Shown here piece by piece: positions 34,063 to 41,979 of a DNA stretch of 64,000 nucleotides (its first letter is position 1; every line of letters begins with the position of its first letter). The notes beneath the pieces were generated by a model. That model ran no database searches, was not told the origin of the DNA, and worked only from the letters and a program-made list of their open reading frames with translations. Position numbers and translations under genes: made by a program. This stretch comes from CAWJMF01 sp963843945 (GTDB lineage Bacteria > Vulcanimicrobiota > Vulcanimicrobiia > Vulcanimicrobiales > Vulcanimicrobiaceae): positions 1,922,001-1,986,000 of the forward strand of contig CAWJMF010000002.1 in the NCBI GenBank assembly GCA_963843945.1, read 5' to 3'.

Positions 34063-34284
34063 ATGGCCGAACCGCGCGGTAAAGAAGAAGCCCGCAGCGA
34101 GGTAAAGCGCCACCTCGAAACGCACGCGCACGCGATCGATGCCCTCCACCACAAGCTCGCCGCGCTGCAAGACGCGCACGACACCAAGAGTAAGGAGCAG
34201 CTCCATCACGCCGTCGAGAAATACAAGAAGGCCCATCAGGTCTTCGTCGACGACGTCCTCGCCTGCGTCCCACTGAGAGGCTAA
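34063..34284 (+). CDS. Small helical hypothetical protein
   Basis: This 73-residue protein has a good ribosome-binding site (GAAGGGAGCC) before ATG 34063. It is highly charged, His-rich (HLETHAHAIDALHHKL) and predicted to be helical, possibly coiled-coil (LQDAHDTKSKEQLHHAVEKYKKAHQ). No signal peptide and one Cys near the end. It follows cyclase copy 2 by 48 bases. No family recognised. Confidence 0.6.
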   Translation: MAEPRGKEEARSEVKRHLETHAHAIDALHHKLAALQDAHDTKSKEQLHHAVEKYKKAHQVFVDDVLACVPLRG

Positions 34285-34293
34285 GGAGCTTCC

Positions 34294-35850
34294 TTAGACC
34301 CGGGAAGGCTCGCCCAGCGCCGCGAGGATCGCGGTGCCAACCGGCGGCCCCAGGCCCGTGCACGGATTCCAACCTTTTCGCACGTGATAGACCCCGTTCG
34401 TACCGTGCTCGACTTTTCTAAAGAGCGCGCCGCTTTCGGCATTCGCGTAGAGCAAGGGCACGAAAAATCCGAGCGGCGTTCCGAGCTTTTGGTTCAAGCG
34501 CGCCGTTAGCGCCGCCCACAGCGGCGCGACCGCGCTCGTTCCGCCGACCGCCACTTCCGCGCGATCGCGCACGATGCGGTAGCCCGGCACCACCTGGGCC
34601 GAGACGTCGGGGACACCGCGCCCCGCCTTGCCGTCGTTGACTTCCGCCGCTTCGTGGATTCCGCTTTGCCACGGCGGCGCGCCGCGCGTGCTGAAGCCGC
34701 CGCCCGTCAGGTTCCAGGCATTCTCCGAGACGATCTTGCCGGCCGCGAGTTCGGCGTGCGTTCCGCCGCAGGCGTGCACGAAGCGGCTGGAGGCCGGCGA
34801 GCGGACGTGCGGTTTCCCGTCGAACGCGTCGGCACCGCTATCGCCCGACGAGGAGAACACGCTGACGCCGAGGAGCGCCGCCGCCGCGAAGAGTTCGTCG
34901 AATATTTCGAGCGCCGCGTTCGTCCAGAAGTCTTCGGGCCAGCCGTAACTGATCGAAAGGATACCCGGGCGCAATTCGTCGTCGAACAGCACCGTCCGAA
35001 CCGCGTCGAGGAAGCCGCGCTCGGAGTGGGGCGCCGCGTACAGCACCAGGCGAGCTCCGGGAGCGAGCGCGCCGGCGATCTGCGTGTCGAGCGCCAGCTC
35101 GATGTCGAACTCGGTCTCGCCTTGCCGCACCTCCGCTGCCCGGTCGACGTTCCTGGTCAAAACCTCACCGGCGTCGACCCCGTTCAACTTCAAGCCCGCT
35201 TCGAAATCGAAGCGATCGAACGTGCCGCCGAATTGCAAGATTGCAATCGTTTGCCCGCTGCCGTCGGTCCCGGGTGGAAACGCGTAGTCGCGTGCGACCG
35301 CGGTCGCGAGCAACCCCGGATGAGGTGGCATGCCGGTCCCGGACTTTAGCGCGGCGCTCGGATGGAGCGAGTGCGCCCGAGGCCACTCGTTGAAGCCGAA
35401 AACGCCGCGCACGATTTCGGCAACGTCGGCCGGAAGGCTCATCGTTCCCGAACGCTGACGGAACGGCCGCTTCTCCGCGTCGACGTAAAGTTCGAGCGTC
35501 GCACCGAACGCGCTCGAAAGGGCCGAAAGCGTTCCGCGGACCACGACCGAACGCCAAACGCTCTCGACGGCCTCGACTTTGTGCCGCGCGAGATACGCGC
35601 GCAGGCGCGCCACGTCGGCCGGATCGGCGGCGGTCGCTTCACGCAGTTCCTTACGCGCAACGTAGCGGCGCTGGTGCGGCAGCAGCGAGGAAAGCGCATG
35701 CGCCCGCGCCGCATCGATTTCTCCGCCGCGTCGCGGCCGCAGCCAAACGGTAAGCTCGGCGGCCTCGTCCATCCTAGGCGCCCCCGCGGCACTCGCTCCG
35801 GGCCACGGAATCCGCTTGCTGCCGGGAAGGGTGACGCGTGCTTCGCTCAC
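34294..35850 (-). CDS. S53 (sedolisin/kumamolisin) peptidase with pro-domain
   Basis: This is a 518-residue pro-enzyme. The N-terminus EARVTLPGSKRIPWPG matches the start of kumamolisin pro-peptides, followed by the pro-domain (to about 160). In the catalytic domain the residues are E251 and D255 (ELALDTQIAGALAPGA), oxyanion D337 (SSGDSGA) and nucleophile S439 (GGTSAVAPLW). Sedolisins are acid-active serine-carboxyl endopeptidases. The start is GTG 35850, which overlaps the stop of the tannase gene (GTGA) and gives the expected N-terminus. No classical signal peptide is present, as in kumamolisin itself. Overlap with the esterase suggests co-regulated degradation of complex organic matter. Confidence 0.88.
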   Translation of the reverse strand: MSEARVTLPGSKRIPWPGASAAGAPRMDEAAELTVWLRPRRGGEIDAARAHALSSLLPHQRRYVARKELREATAADPADVARLRAYLARHKVEAVESVWRSVVVRGTLSALSSAFGATLELYVDAEKRPFRQRSGTMSLPADVAEIVRGVFGFNEWPRAHSLHPSAALKSGTGMPPHPGLLATAVARDYAFPPGTDGSGQTIAILQFGGTFDRFDFEAGLKLNGVDAGEVLTRNVDRAAEVRQGETEFDIELALDTQIAGALAPGARLVLYAAPHSERGFLDAVRTVLFDDELRPGILSISYGWPEDFWTNAALEIFDELFAAAALLGVSVFSSSGDSGADAFDGKPHVRSPASSRFVHACGGTHAELAAGKIVSENAWNLTGGGFSTRGAPPWQSGIHEAAEVNDGKAGRGVPDVSAQVVPGYRIVRDRAEVAVGGTSAVAPLWAALTARLNQKLGTPLGFFVPLLYANAESGALFRKVEHGTNGVYHVRKGWNPCTGLGPPVGTAILAALGEPSRV

Positions 35851-37460
35851 CGGCGCAGGGCCGCGGGACGGCCGCGGATCCCCGGAATGCAAACGAAGGA
35901 CGAAGCGCTGAGCGGATCGCCGCCGCTATAGCGCGCCTCCTCCGGGTAGGCGCAAAGGATGCGTGAGTTGAGCGCGTAACCGGCCGGCGGCGTCGTGCTT
36001 ACGGCGAAGAGCGCGTCCGGCGCAACGCCCGCCTCAACCCAGTCGACGACCGGCGTCAACGGATCGAATTGGTTCGGACCGTAACCGCCCCCGCAATGTC
36101 CCATTCCCGGAACCATGAACAGCCGGTAGGTCGCGCGCGCGCGCTCGTAACCCATCGTCTGGATCACGTTGTCCGTGTAGGCGACCGTTTCGTACGGCGT
36201 GACGAGCGGATCCGCCCAGCCGTGATAGCTCAGCAGCCGGCCGCCTCGCGCGGCGAAGGCGCTGAGGTCGGGGTTGTCGACGTTCGCGACGTTCGCCAGC
36301 GCCGACAGCTTGGCGGGATCGGTGTTGAAATCGAAGGTCGGAACCGAGTAGTAGTTGCCGCTCAACGGAAAGGGTGCGATGTATTGCAGCGCCTGAGTCG
36401 CGAAGAAGTCGCCCGATCCGCCCGGCCCGACGACGCTGTAGTCGAGGTTGTCGGCCTCGGCGCCGAGTGGCAGTCCGAACCAGCTCTGGCCCGACGAACC
36501 TTTCGCGCCTTGCAGCATTTGCTCGAAAGCCACGAGTTGCCGCAGCGGCAAGAACTTTCCGTCGGTCGCGGGCTGGAACGAGCAGGCTCGCGGGTCGGCG
36601 ATGACGCCGTCGACCAGCCCGTCGAGGCGGTCGCAGCGCGCGATGATGCTCTGCCCCATGAGTGCGAACTGCGCTTGCGAAAGCGGGGCCGCCGCGTATT
36701 TTTGCGCTTGCCAGACCATCGGCAGAAAGGCGTTCACGCCGGCGCGCGCCGGATCGCCGGCCACGATGCCGTCGAAGTCGCCCGGGTATTTCGAGGCTTC
36801 GGTAAAGCCTTGCTGACCGCCCCACGAACAGCCGTCGTAGTACGAATACTGCGGCGCGGTCGCGTAGTAGCCGGCGATGATCAGCTTCGCCGCCGCGCTG
36901 ACCACGTGTACCGAGCGGTTCGCCCAGTTCACGACGGCGGTCGGATTGCCCACGGCCCACGAGGCGTCTTCACCATAGTGGCCCGTATTCGAGTGCGCGT
37001 ACACGAAGCCGTAGGAGACGATCGCATCGCGCTGCGCGGCGAACGAGTCGAGGGGCTCGCCGGCAAACCCGCCGTTCCCGATGAACAACAGGCGGGCGTT
37101 CCAGAACGCAGGCAGCGCGACTTCGAAGGCAATGGTGCTCTCGACGGTTCCGAACGCATCGCAGTACGCCGGTACCGAGCCGGCGGCCGGCACGAACGTC
37201 GCGGACGTGATGATGGTATCGTCGGCGAAGGTCGCGCCCGCCAGGGCCGAGCACGACTCCACCGCGATCACGGTCCGCCGGGCGTAGTTCACGCGGCCCC
37301 GGCTCGCATTCGAAAATAGGCCGCCGGGCAAAACCGGGCGGCTGAAATACGAAGCCGCCGCTAGGGCGGGCCGGAGGAAGACGGCGCCTTGCAACAAGAT
37401 CGCGCCTACGATGAAACCGGCTGCAAGGCAGCGCGGGTTGATGGCGGCAGGTGTCTTCAT
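35847..37460 (-). CDS. Secreted tannase/feruloyl-esterase family protein
   Basis: This 537-residue protein (ATG 37460) has a signal peptide (AAGFIVGAILLQGAVFLRPALAAA). The tannase-family CS-D-HC motif is complete: C211-S212 in DGCSWGGQQGF, D417 in YHGWADPLVTP, and H455-C456 in MGHCGGGYG, where the two Cys form a disulfide in known enzymes. Family members hydrolyse gallate or ferulate esters, or mono-hydroxyethyl terephthalate. Substrate cannot be fixed from sequence. The open frame extends further upstream, but no signal peptide would then be at the N-terminus. The downstream S53 peptidase is translationally coupled. Confidence 0.85.
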   Translation of the reverse strand: MKTPAAINPRCLAAGFIVGAILLQGAVFLRPALAAASYFSRPVLPGGLFSNASRGRVNYARRTVIAVESCSALAGATFADDTIITSATFVPAAGSVPAYCDAFGTVESTIAFEVALPAFWNARLLFIGNGGFAGEPLDSFAAQRDAIVSYGFVYAHSNTGHYGEDASWAVGNPTAVVNWANRSVHVVSAAAKLIIAGYYATAPQYSYYDGCSWGGQQGFTEASKYPGDFDGIVAGDPARAGVNAFLPMVWQAQKYAAAPLSQAQFALMGQSIIARCDRLDGLVDGVIADPRACSFQPATDGKFLPLRQLVAFEQMLQGAKGSSGQSWFGLPLGAEADNLDYSVVGPGGSGDFFATQALQYIAPFPLSGNYYSVPTFDFNTDPAKLSALANVANVDNPDLSAFAARGGRLLSYHGWADPLVTPYETVAYTDNVIQTMGYERARATYRLFMVPGMGHCGGGYGPNQFDPLTPVVDWVEAGVAPDALFAVSTTPPAGYALNSRILCAYPEEARYSGGDPLSASSFVCIPGIRGRPAALRR

Positions 37461-37648
37461 CGGTACGCTCGCGATCGGGGTGGACTGAACTCCGAGCGCA
37501 ACGCGAGCTCGTCGTCCAAGGCCGGAATGCAAGAAAGGTCGTCGCGCACATGCGCAACTACGCGCTCTTCTCCGCGCGCCTCGTTTTACTTCGCGACGCC
37601 GCAGCACATTCGTACCGCTGCCGGCCCGACCCCCGGTAAGCCGCTCGC

Positions 37649-38149
37649 ATGAACGACCACAGCGCTCGCCGGCGCACGTTCGCCTGGCACGATCCGGTTC
37701 CACTTTCTGAGGCGGCCCGCGCGCTCTCCGGCTTGGACTTCTTCAAACAGATCGAGCTAGGCGAACTCGCGCTTCCGCCGATCCTGGAACTCTTCGAAAT
37801 CGTTCCGGGCAGCGCGGCGCACGGCACGATCGCGTTCACGATGCTGCCGAAGGAGTACATGTACAATCCGATCGGAACCGTCCACGGCGGTGCGATCGCG
37901 ACGCTGCTCGACAGCGCGATCGGCTGTTCCGTCCACACCACGCTTCCCGCCGGCCGGGCGTACACGACGCTCGACCTGCAGATCCGCTTTCTGCGGCCCG
38001 TAACGCTCGCGTCCGGGACGCTCACGGCGGTCGGACGGGTCGTGCATGCCGGGCGCAAGACGGCGAGCGGCGAGGCGACGCTGCACGACACGAACGGAAA
38101 GCTGTGCGCGACCGCCAGCTCGAGTTGCCTGCTGCTCGATCTCGCCTAA
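37649..38149 (+). CDS. PaaI-type hotdog-fold thioesterase
   Basis: This is a 166-residue hotdog thioesterase. The signature NPIGTVHGGAIATLLDSAIGCSVHTTLP matches PaaI/YdiI-like enzymes, in which HGG backbone groups hold the thioester carbonyl and the Asp on the following helix activates water. It continues with TLDLQIRFLRPVTLASG. It likely hydrolyses acyl- or aryl-CoA esters in the cytoplasm. It is divergent from the tannase gene, with 188 bases between them that would hold both promoters. Substrate is unknown. Confidence 0.85.
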   Translation: MNDHSARRRTFAWHDPVPLSEAARALSGLDFFKQIELGELALPPILELFEIVPGSAAHGTIAFTMLPKEYMYNPIGTVHGGAIATLLDSAIGCSVHTTLPAGRAYTTLDLQIRFLRPVTLASGTLTAVGRVVHAGRKTASGEATLHDTNGKLCATASSSCLLLDLA

Positions 38150-38258
38150 AAGAACGGGCCGGCGCGCTTAGAGTTTGATGAGGGCCGGATCGATTTGGGC
38201 CGCGCGGGCGTAGGATTGGCAAGAGTCATCCTTACGACTGCAGAGGCACGAACGCAAA

Positions 38259-38654
38259 ATGCTCAAATCTCTTCGCAACATTTTCATCGCAGCGCTGGGC
38301 TTCACGCTCGTGAGCGCGCCGCTCGCCGCGAGCGCTGCGACTGCCGGTTACGTTCACGCGGGCGGCGGTGGCTATCGCGCCGGCGTTGCGTGGGGCGGAC
38401 ATTCCGGCGGCTGGCGCGCGCCGGCGTACGGCGGGTACCACCCGGGCTACGGCTATCGCACGGGGTACGGCTATTACCGTCCCGGATACGCTTACTATCG
38501 GCCGGGATACGGCTATTACCGCCCGTACGGGTACGTCGGCTTCCATCCGAACGGCTGGTACGGCGTCGCGCCCTACGGCTGGTACGGCTACTACTGGAAC
38601 GGCGGCTGGTACCACCATCGCCGCTGGTCGGGCGGCATCTGGATCTATTTCTAG
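38259..38654 (+). CDS. Secreted Gly/Tyr-rich repeat protein
   Basis: This 131-residue protein has a clear signal peptide (MLKSLRNIFIAALGFTLVSAPLAASA). The mature chain is built from short Gly-Tyr-Tyr-Arg-Pro repeats (GYGYYRPGYAYYRPGYGYYRP) and a Trp-rich end (GWYGYYWNGGWYHHRRW). It is low complexity and likely a structural surface or matrix protein. Similar short YGYY proteins are common in soil bacteria and have no assigned role. A second reading of the repeat in another frame is a shadow. Confidence 0.65.
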   Translation: MLKSLRNIFIAALGFTLVSAPLAASAATAGYVHAGGGGYRAGVAWGGHSGGWRAPAYGGYHPGYGYRTGYGYYRPGYAYYRPGYGYYRPYGYVGFHPNGWYGVAPYGWYGYYWNGGWYHHRRWSGGIWIYF

Positions 38655-38686
38655 GAGGCCTTAGCCGAGACACGCCGCGGGCGTGA

Positions 38687-38722
38687 GAAGGCGGTCGCTC
38701 CGGCGCGCGGAGGACCGCCTTC
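38687..38722. terminator. Perfect 10-base inverted repeat, hairpin or operator
   Basis: GAAGGCGGTC (38687-38696) pairs perfectly with GACCGCCTTC (38713-38722) across a 16-base loop. It lies after the Gly/Tyr-rich gene and 26 bases before the dehydrogenase ATG. No T-run follows, so it could be a terminator-like hairpin or a regulator binding site for the catabolic operon. Confidence 0.4.
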
Positions 38723-38748
38723 CGGGTTGCGAAAGTTTCGGGGTTACT

Positions 38749-40221
38749 ATGGCAATCACGCACGAACGCCCCGCGCTGCTCAAAGAGCTTGGCTACATCG
38801 ACGGAAGCTGGAGTGCGGCCGATTCGGGCCGCACCTTCGACGTCACCAACCCAGCGACGGGAGAGCGCATCGCCACGGTCCCGCGTATGGGCGCCGCCGA
38901 AACCCGGCGTGCGATCGCGGCCGCGGCCGCCGCGCTTCCGGCGTGGCGCGCGAAAACCGGCAAAGAGCGCAGCCTCATCTTGCGCCGCTGGTTCGATGCG
39001 ATCGTGCGCCACCAAGACGACTTGGCGTTACTGATGACGCTCGAACAGGGCAAGCCGCTCGCCGAAGGGCGCGGTGAAGTGGGGCTCGGTGCGTCCTACG
39101 TCGAGTGGTTCGCCGAAGAAGCGAAGCGCGTCTACGGCGACACGATTCCGGCACCGGCGCCCGACCGGCGCTCGGTCGTGATCAAACAGCCGATCGGTGT
39201 CTGCGTCGGCATCACGCCCTGGAATTTTCCGCACGCGATGGTCACGCGCAAGTCGGCGCCTGCGCTCGCGGCCGGCTGCACCTTCGTGCTCAAGCCCGCC
39301 GAACAGACGCCGCTCTCCGCGCTCGCACTCGCGCTACTCGCGGAAGAGGCGGGCATCCCGCCGGGCGTCTTCAACGTGGTGACGGGCGATGGCGAGGACG
39401 CGCCGGCGATCGGGCGCGAGATGACCTCGAATCCGAGCGTGCGCAAGCTGGGCTTCACCGGATCGACGGCCGTCGGTAAACTGCTCATGGAGCAGTGCGC
39501 CGCGACCGTCAAGAAAGTCTCGCTCGAACTCGGCGGCAACGCGCCCTTCATCGTCTTCGACGACGCGAACCTCGAGGCCGCAGTCGCCGGTGCGATGGCT
39601 GCGAAGTTTCGCAACGCGGGTCAGGTCTGCATCAGCCCGAACCGCCTGCTGGTGCAGGAGGGCATCGCCGACGCGTTCGTCGCGAAGCTGCGCGAAACCG
39701 TGGCCAAGCTGCGCGTCGGTAACGGGCTCGAGGAGGGCATCACGGTCGGCCCGCTGATCGAAGAACAAGGCCTTGCAAAGGTCGTCGAACACGTTGCGGA
39801 CGCGCGCTCGCGCGGTGCCAACGTCGTTCTCGGCGGCGAACCGAGCAAACTCGGCATGACGTTTTACGAGCCGACCGTGCTAACCGGTGTGACGAGCGAG
39901 ATGCTGATGTCGCACGAAGAAACGTTCGGGCCGGTCGCGGGCATCGCGACCTTCAAGTCCGACGCCGATGCCGTGGCCATGGCGAACGATACGCCGTACG
40001 GACTGGCCGCCTACTTCTATAGCCGCGATATCGGCCGGGTCTGGCGGGTCGCGGAAGCGCTCGAGACGGGGATGGTCGGCATCAATACCGGCCTGTTCAC
40101 CGACGCCTCGATCCCCTTCGGCGGAATCAAGGAGTCCGGCATCGGCCGCGAGGGCTCGAAGTACGGCATCGACGAGTGGGTCGAACTCAAGTACCTCTGC
40201 TTTGGGGGCATCGACAGCTAG
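38749..40221 (+). CDS. NAD(P)-dependent semialdehyde dehydrogenase (succinate / 2-oxoglutarate semialdehyde type)
   Basis: This is a 490-residue aldehyde dehydrogenase with N159 (PWNFPHAM), E260 (SLELGGNAP) and nucleophile C294 (FRNAGQVCISPNR). The sequence around them and GGIKESGIGREGSKYGIDEWVELKY-like C-terminal motifs place it in the GabD-like group. That group includes succinate-semialdehyde and 2-oxoglutarate-semialdehyde dehydrogenases. Start ATG 38749. Downstream are a TRAP transporter, an IlvD/Edd dehydratase and a DHDPS-family enzyme on the opposite strand. In that setting oxidation of 2-oxoglutarate semialdehyde to 2-oxoglutarate is an attractive role, but succinate semialdehyde remains possible. 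Confidence 0.88.
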   Translation: MAITHERPALLKELGYIDGSWSAADSGRTFDVTNPATGERIATVPRMGAAETRRAIAAAAAALPAWRAKTGKERSLILRRWFDAIVRHQDDLALLMTLEQGKPLAEGRGEVGLGASYVEWFAEEAKRVYGDTIPAPAPDRRSVVIKQPIGVCVGITPWNFPHAMVTRKSAPALAAGCTFVLKPAEQTPLSALALALLAEEAGIPPGVFNVVTGDGEDAPAIGREMTSNPSVRKLGFTGSTAVGKLLMEQCAATVKKVSLELGGNAPFIVFDDANLEAAVAGAMAAKFRNAGQVCISPNRLLVQEGIADAFVAKLRETVAKLRVGNGLEEGITVGPLIEEQGLAKVVEHVADARSRGANVVLGGEPSKLGMTFYEPTVLTGVTSEMLMSHEETFGPVAGIATFKSDADAVAMANDTPYGLAAYFYSRDIGRVWRVAEALETGMVGINTGLFTDASIPFGGIKESGIGREGSKYGIDEWVELKYLCFGGIDS

Positions 40222-40360
40222 CGGCGAACGGGCGCCTTTGGCGGCAGAGGAAATTGCCGCCGGAGTCATCGGAAGCAGGAGAAAATCTCCAACCTCGCTC
40301 AGTTATCGCGGACGCCGCGCGCCTTCTACAGCGCGCCTTTCTCGTCGTCAGGAGTCCGCG

Positions 40361-41380
40361 ATGCCCGAATCGATCACGACCACGCGCCGCTCGTTCGGTG
40401 CCGCGGCGCTCGCCGCGGGAGCAACTCTGGGATTTCCCGCCTTCGTTCGCGCGGCCGAGGCGCGCGCGTTCAGCTTCGGCTACGATCAGCCGCACGACAC
40501 CGGCTACGGCTTCTTTGCGGACCGTTTCGCCGAGAAGCTCGCCGAGCTCAGCGGGGGATCGTGGAAGCTGCAGCAATACCCGGGCGCGCAACTCGGTTCC
40601 GAGCCCGAGATGGCGCAGAAAGTGCGTTCCGGCGACCTCGACTTCTGCATCAACTCGACGGCCAACGCCGCCGCGGTGTCGCCGCAAGCCGGCGCCTTTT
40701 CGCTCGAATATATCTTCCCCGATGAAAAGACGTTGGTGAAGGCCACCCTCGACGCGGGGCTCAACGAGACGTATCGCAAGCTCATCACCGCGACCGTCAC
40801 CGGTGCGGAAGCGCTCGGCCTGATCACCCTCGGCCTGCGCAACATGTACGCGAAGTTTCCGATCTCAAGCGTCAGCGACATCAAGGGCCGCAAAGTGCGC
40901 GTGCAGGCGACCCGGACCGAAGACGTCTTCATGACGGCCTATGGCGCAATTCCGGTGCACATGCCGTTCGGGCAAGTCTACACCTCGCTGCAGACCGGCG
41001 TCGTCGAAGTCGCCGAAAACGGTAACGACATCTACCTCTCCAACAAGCACTACGAAGTCGCGCCGGTCCTGTCGTTGACCCAGCACGCCGCGAACATGAA
41101 CAGCATCCTCGTCAGCACCAAGACCTCGGCGGGCTTCAGCGCGGACCAGCGGCGCTGGATGACGCAAGCCTTCGACTACGCGCAGCACCTCGAGGTCCCC
41201 AAAGCCATCGAACTCGATCACGGCGCGCTCGACAAGCTTAAAGCGCTCGGCGTCCAGATCGTCGCCAACGTCAACAAATCCAGCTTCACGGACATCGCGC
41301 ACCCGATCGACGACCAGCAGGCACAAGCGCTCGGGCCGTTCTCGCAACAAATCGTCAAACAGATTCGCGCGCTGAAGTAG
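40361..41380 (+). CDS. dctP: TRAP transporter solute-binding protein DctP
   Basis: This is a 339-residue DctP-family binding protein. It carries a Tat-like leader (TTRRSFGAAALAAGATLGF), then GYGFFADRFAEKLAELSGGSW, YPGAQLGSEPEMAQKVRSGDLDF and the ligand-binding RTEDVFMTAYGAIPVHMPFGQVY, where R187-type arginines bind a carboxylate in known members. It delivers a carboxylic acid to the DctQM membrane subunits. AGGAG precedes ATG 40361. Genes for DctQ and DctM follow directly. Sugar-acid specificity is inferred from the adjacent dehydratase and lyase. Confidence 0.9.
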   Translation: MPESITTTRRSFGAAALAAGATLGFPAFVRAAEARAFSFGYDQPHDTGYGFFADRFAEKLAELSGGSWKLQQYPGAQLGSEPEMAQKVRSGDLDFCINSTANAAAVSPQAGAFSLEYIFPDEKTLVKATLDAGLNETYRKLITATVTGAEALGLITLGLRNMYAKFPISSVSDIKGRKVRVQATRTEDVFMTAYGAIPVHMPFGQVYTSLQTGVVEVAENGNDIYLSNKHYEVAPVLSLTQHAANMNSILVSTKTSAGFSADQRRWMTQAFDYAQHLEVPKAIELDHGALDKLKALGVQIVANVNKSSFTDIAHPIDDQQAQALGPFSQQIVKQIRALK

Positions 41381-41388
41381 GCCGCCGC

Positions 41389-41979
41389 GTGGCTGTGGGA
41401 GGGGCGCGCCGCTCGGACTCGATCGTGATGCAGACCGAGCGTCACCTCAAGTGGCGCGCGCTCGACCCGCTCGAGGCCCTCCTGATGGCCATCTGCGGCC
41501 TGTGCCTGCTCGGCTTTACGCTTTCCGAGTTGGGCGACGTGCTCTTTCGCTTGCTCAAACATCCGCTGCTCTCGGCGCAGGAGTTCTCGTCGGGCTTTTT
41601 CATCTGGGGCGTGTTCCTCGGCGGCGCCGTCGCGGTGCGGCGCGACACGCACTTCCGGATCTCCGCGATCAGCGAGAAGTGGACCGGACCCAAGCGCGCC
41701 GCGGCGGAGGTCTTCAAGCGGATCGTCATGCTGGCGATCGCCGGCGTGCTCGTGGTGGCCGGCTACCAAAACTTCTTGAGTGGATTCGGCAGCTTCATGA
41801 CGCCTTCGGAAACGCCGATTGCGGTACTCTACGCCGCAATTCCGGTCGCGGGCGCGCTGATCGCGCTCTTCGTCCTCGAGCAGCTGGTCAACGGGCTTCG
41901 CAACGGCTTCGAAGGCGCGAGCCTTTCGCGGGTGGACAGCGCGGCGGTCGTTTTCGCGACGCCCACGCTCGACGAATGA
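41389..41979 (+). CDS. dctQ: TRAP transporter small membrane subunit DctQ
   Basis: This is a 196-residue protein (GTG 41389; ATG 41428 would remove 13 residues). Four hydrophobic segments are visible: LEALLMAICGLCLLGFTLSEL, FSSGFFIWGVFLGGAVAVRR, AAAEVFKRIVMLAIAGVLVVAGY and LYAAIPVAGALIALFVLEQLV. The motif with Arg-Arg-Asp-Thr-His after helix 2 is typical of DctQ. It partners DctM in Na+-coupled uptake. The stop overlaps the dctM ATG (ATGA). Confidence 0.88.
   Translation: MAVGGARRSDSIVMQTERHLKWRALDPLEALLMAICGLCLLGFTLSELGDVLFRLLKHPLLSAQEFSSGFFIWGVFLGGAVAVRRDTHFRISAISEKWTGPKRAAAEVFKRIVMLAIAGVLVVAGYQNFLSGFGSFMTPSETPIAVLYAAIPVAGALIALFVLEQLVNGLRNGFEGASLSRVDSAAVVFATPTLDE

Noticed and set aside
35308..37703. 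Long plus-strand frames opposite the tannase and S53 genes
   Set aside because: They are Arg-rich mirror frames of strongly biased coding DNA. The minus-strand frames carry complete catalytic motifs.
38386..38540. DNA repeat array or CRISPR-like element in the Gly/Tyr-rich gene
   Set aside because: The short repeats follow codon boundaries and encode a GYYRP protein repeat behind a clear signal peptide.
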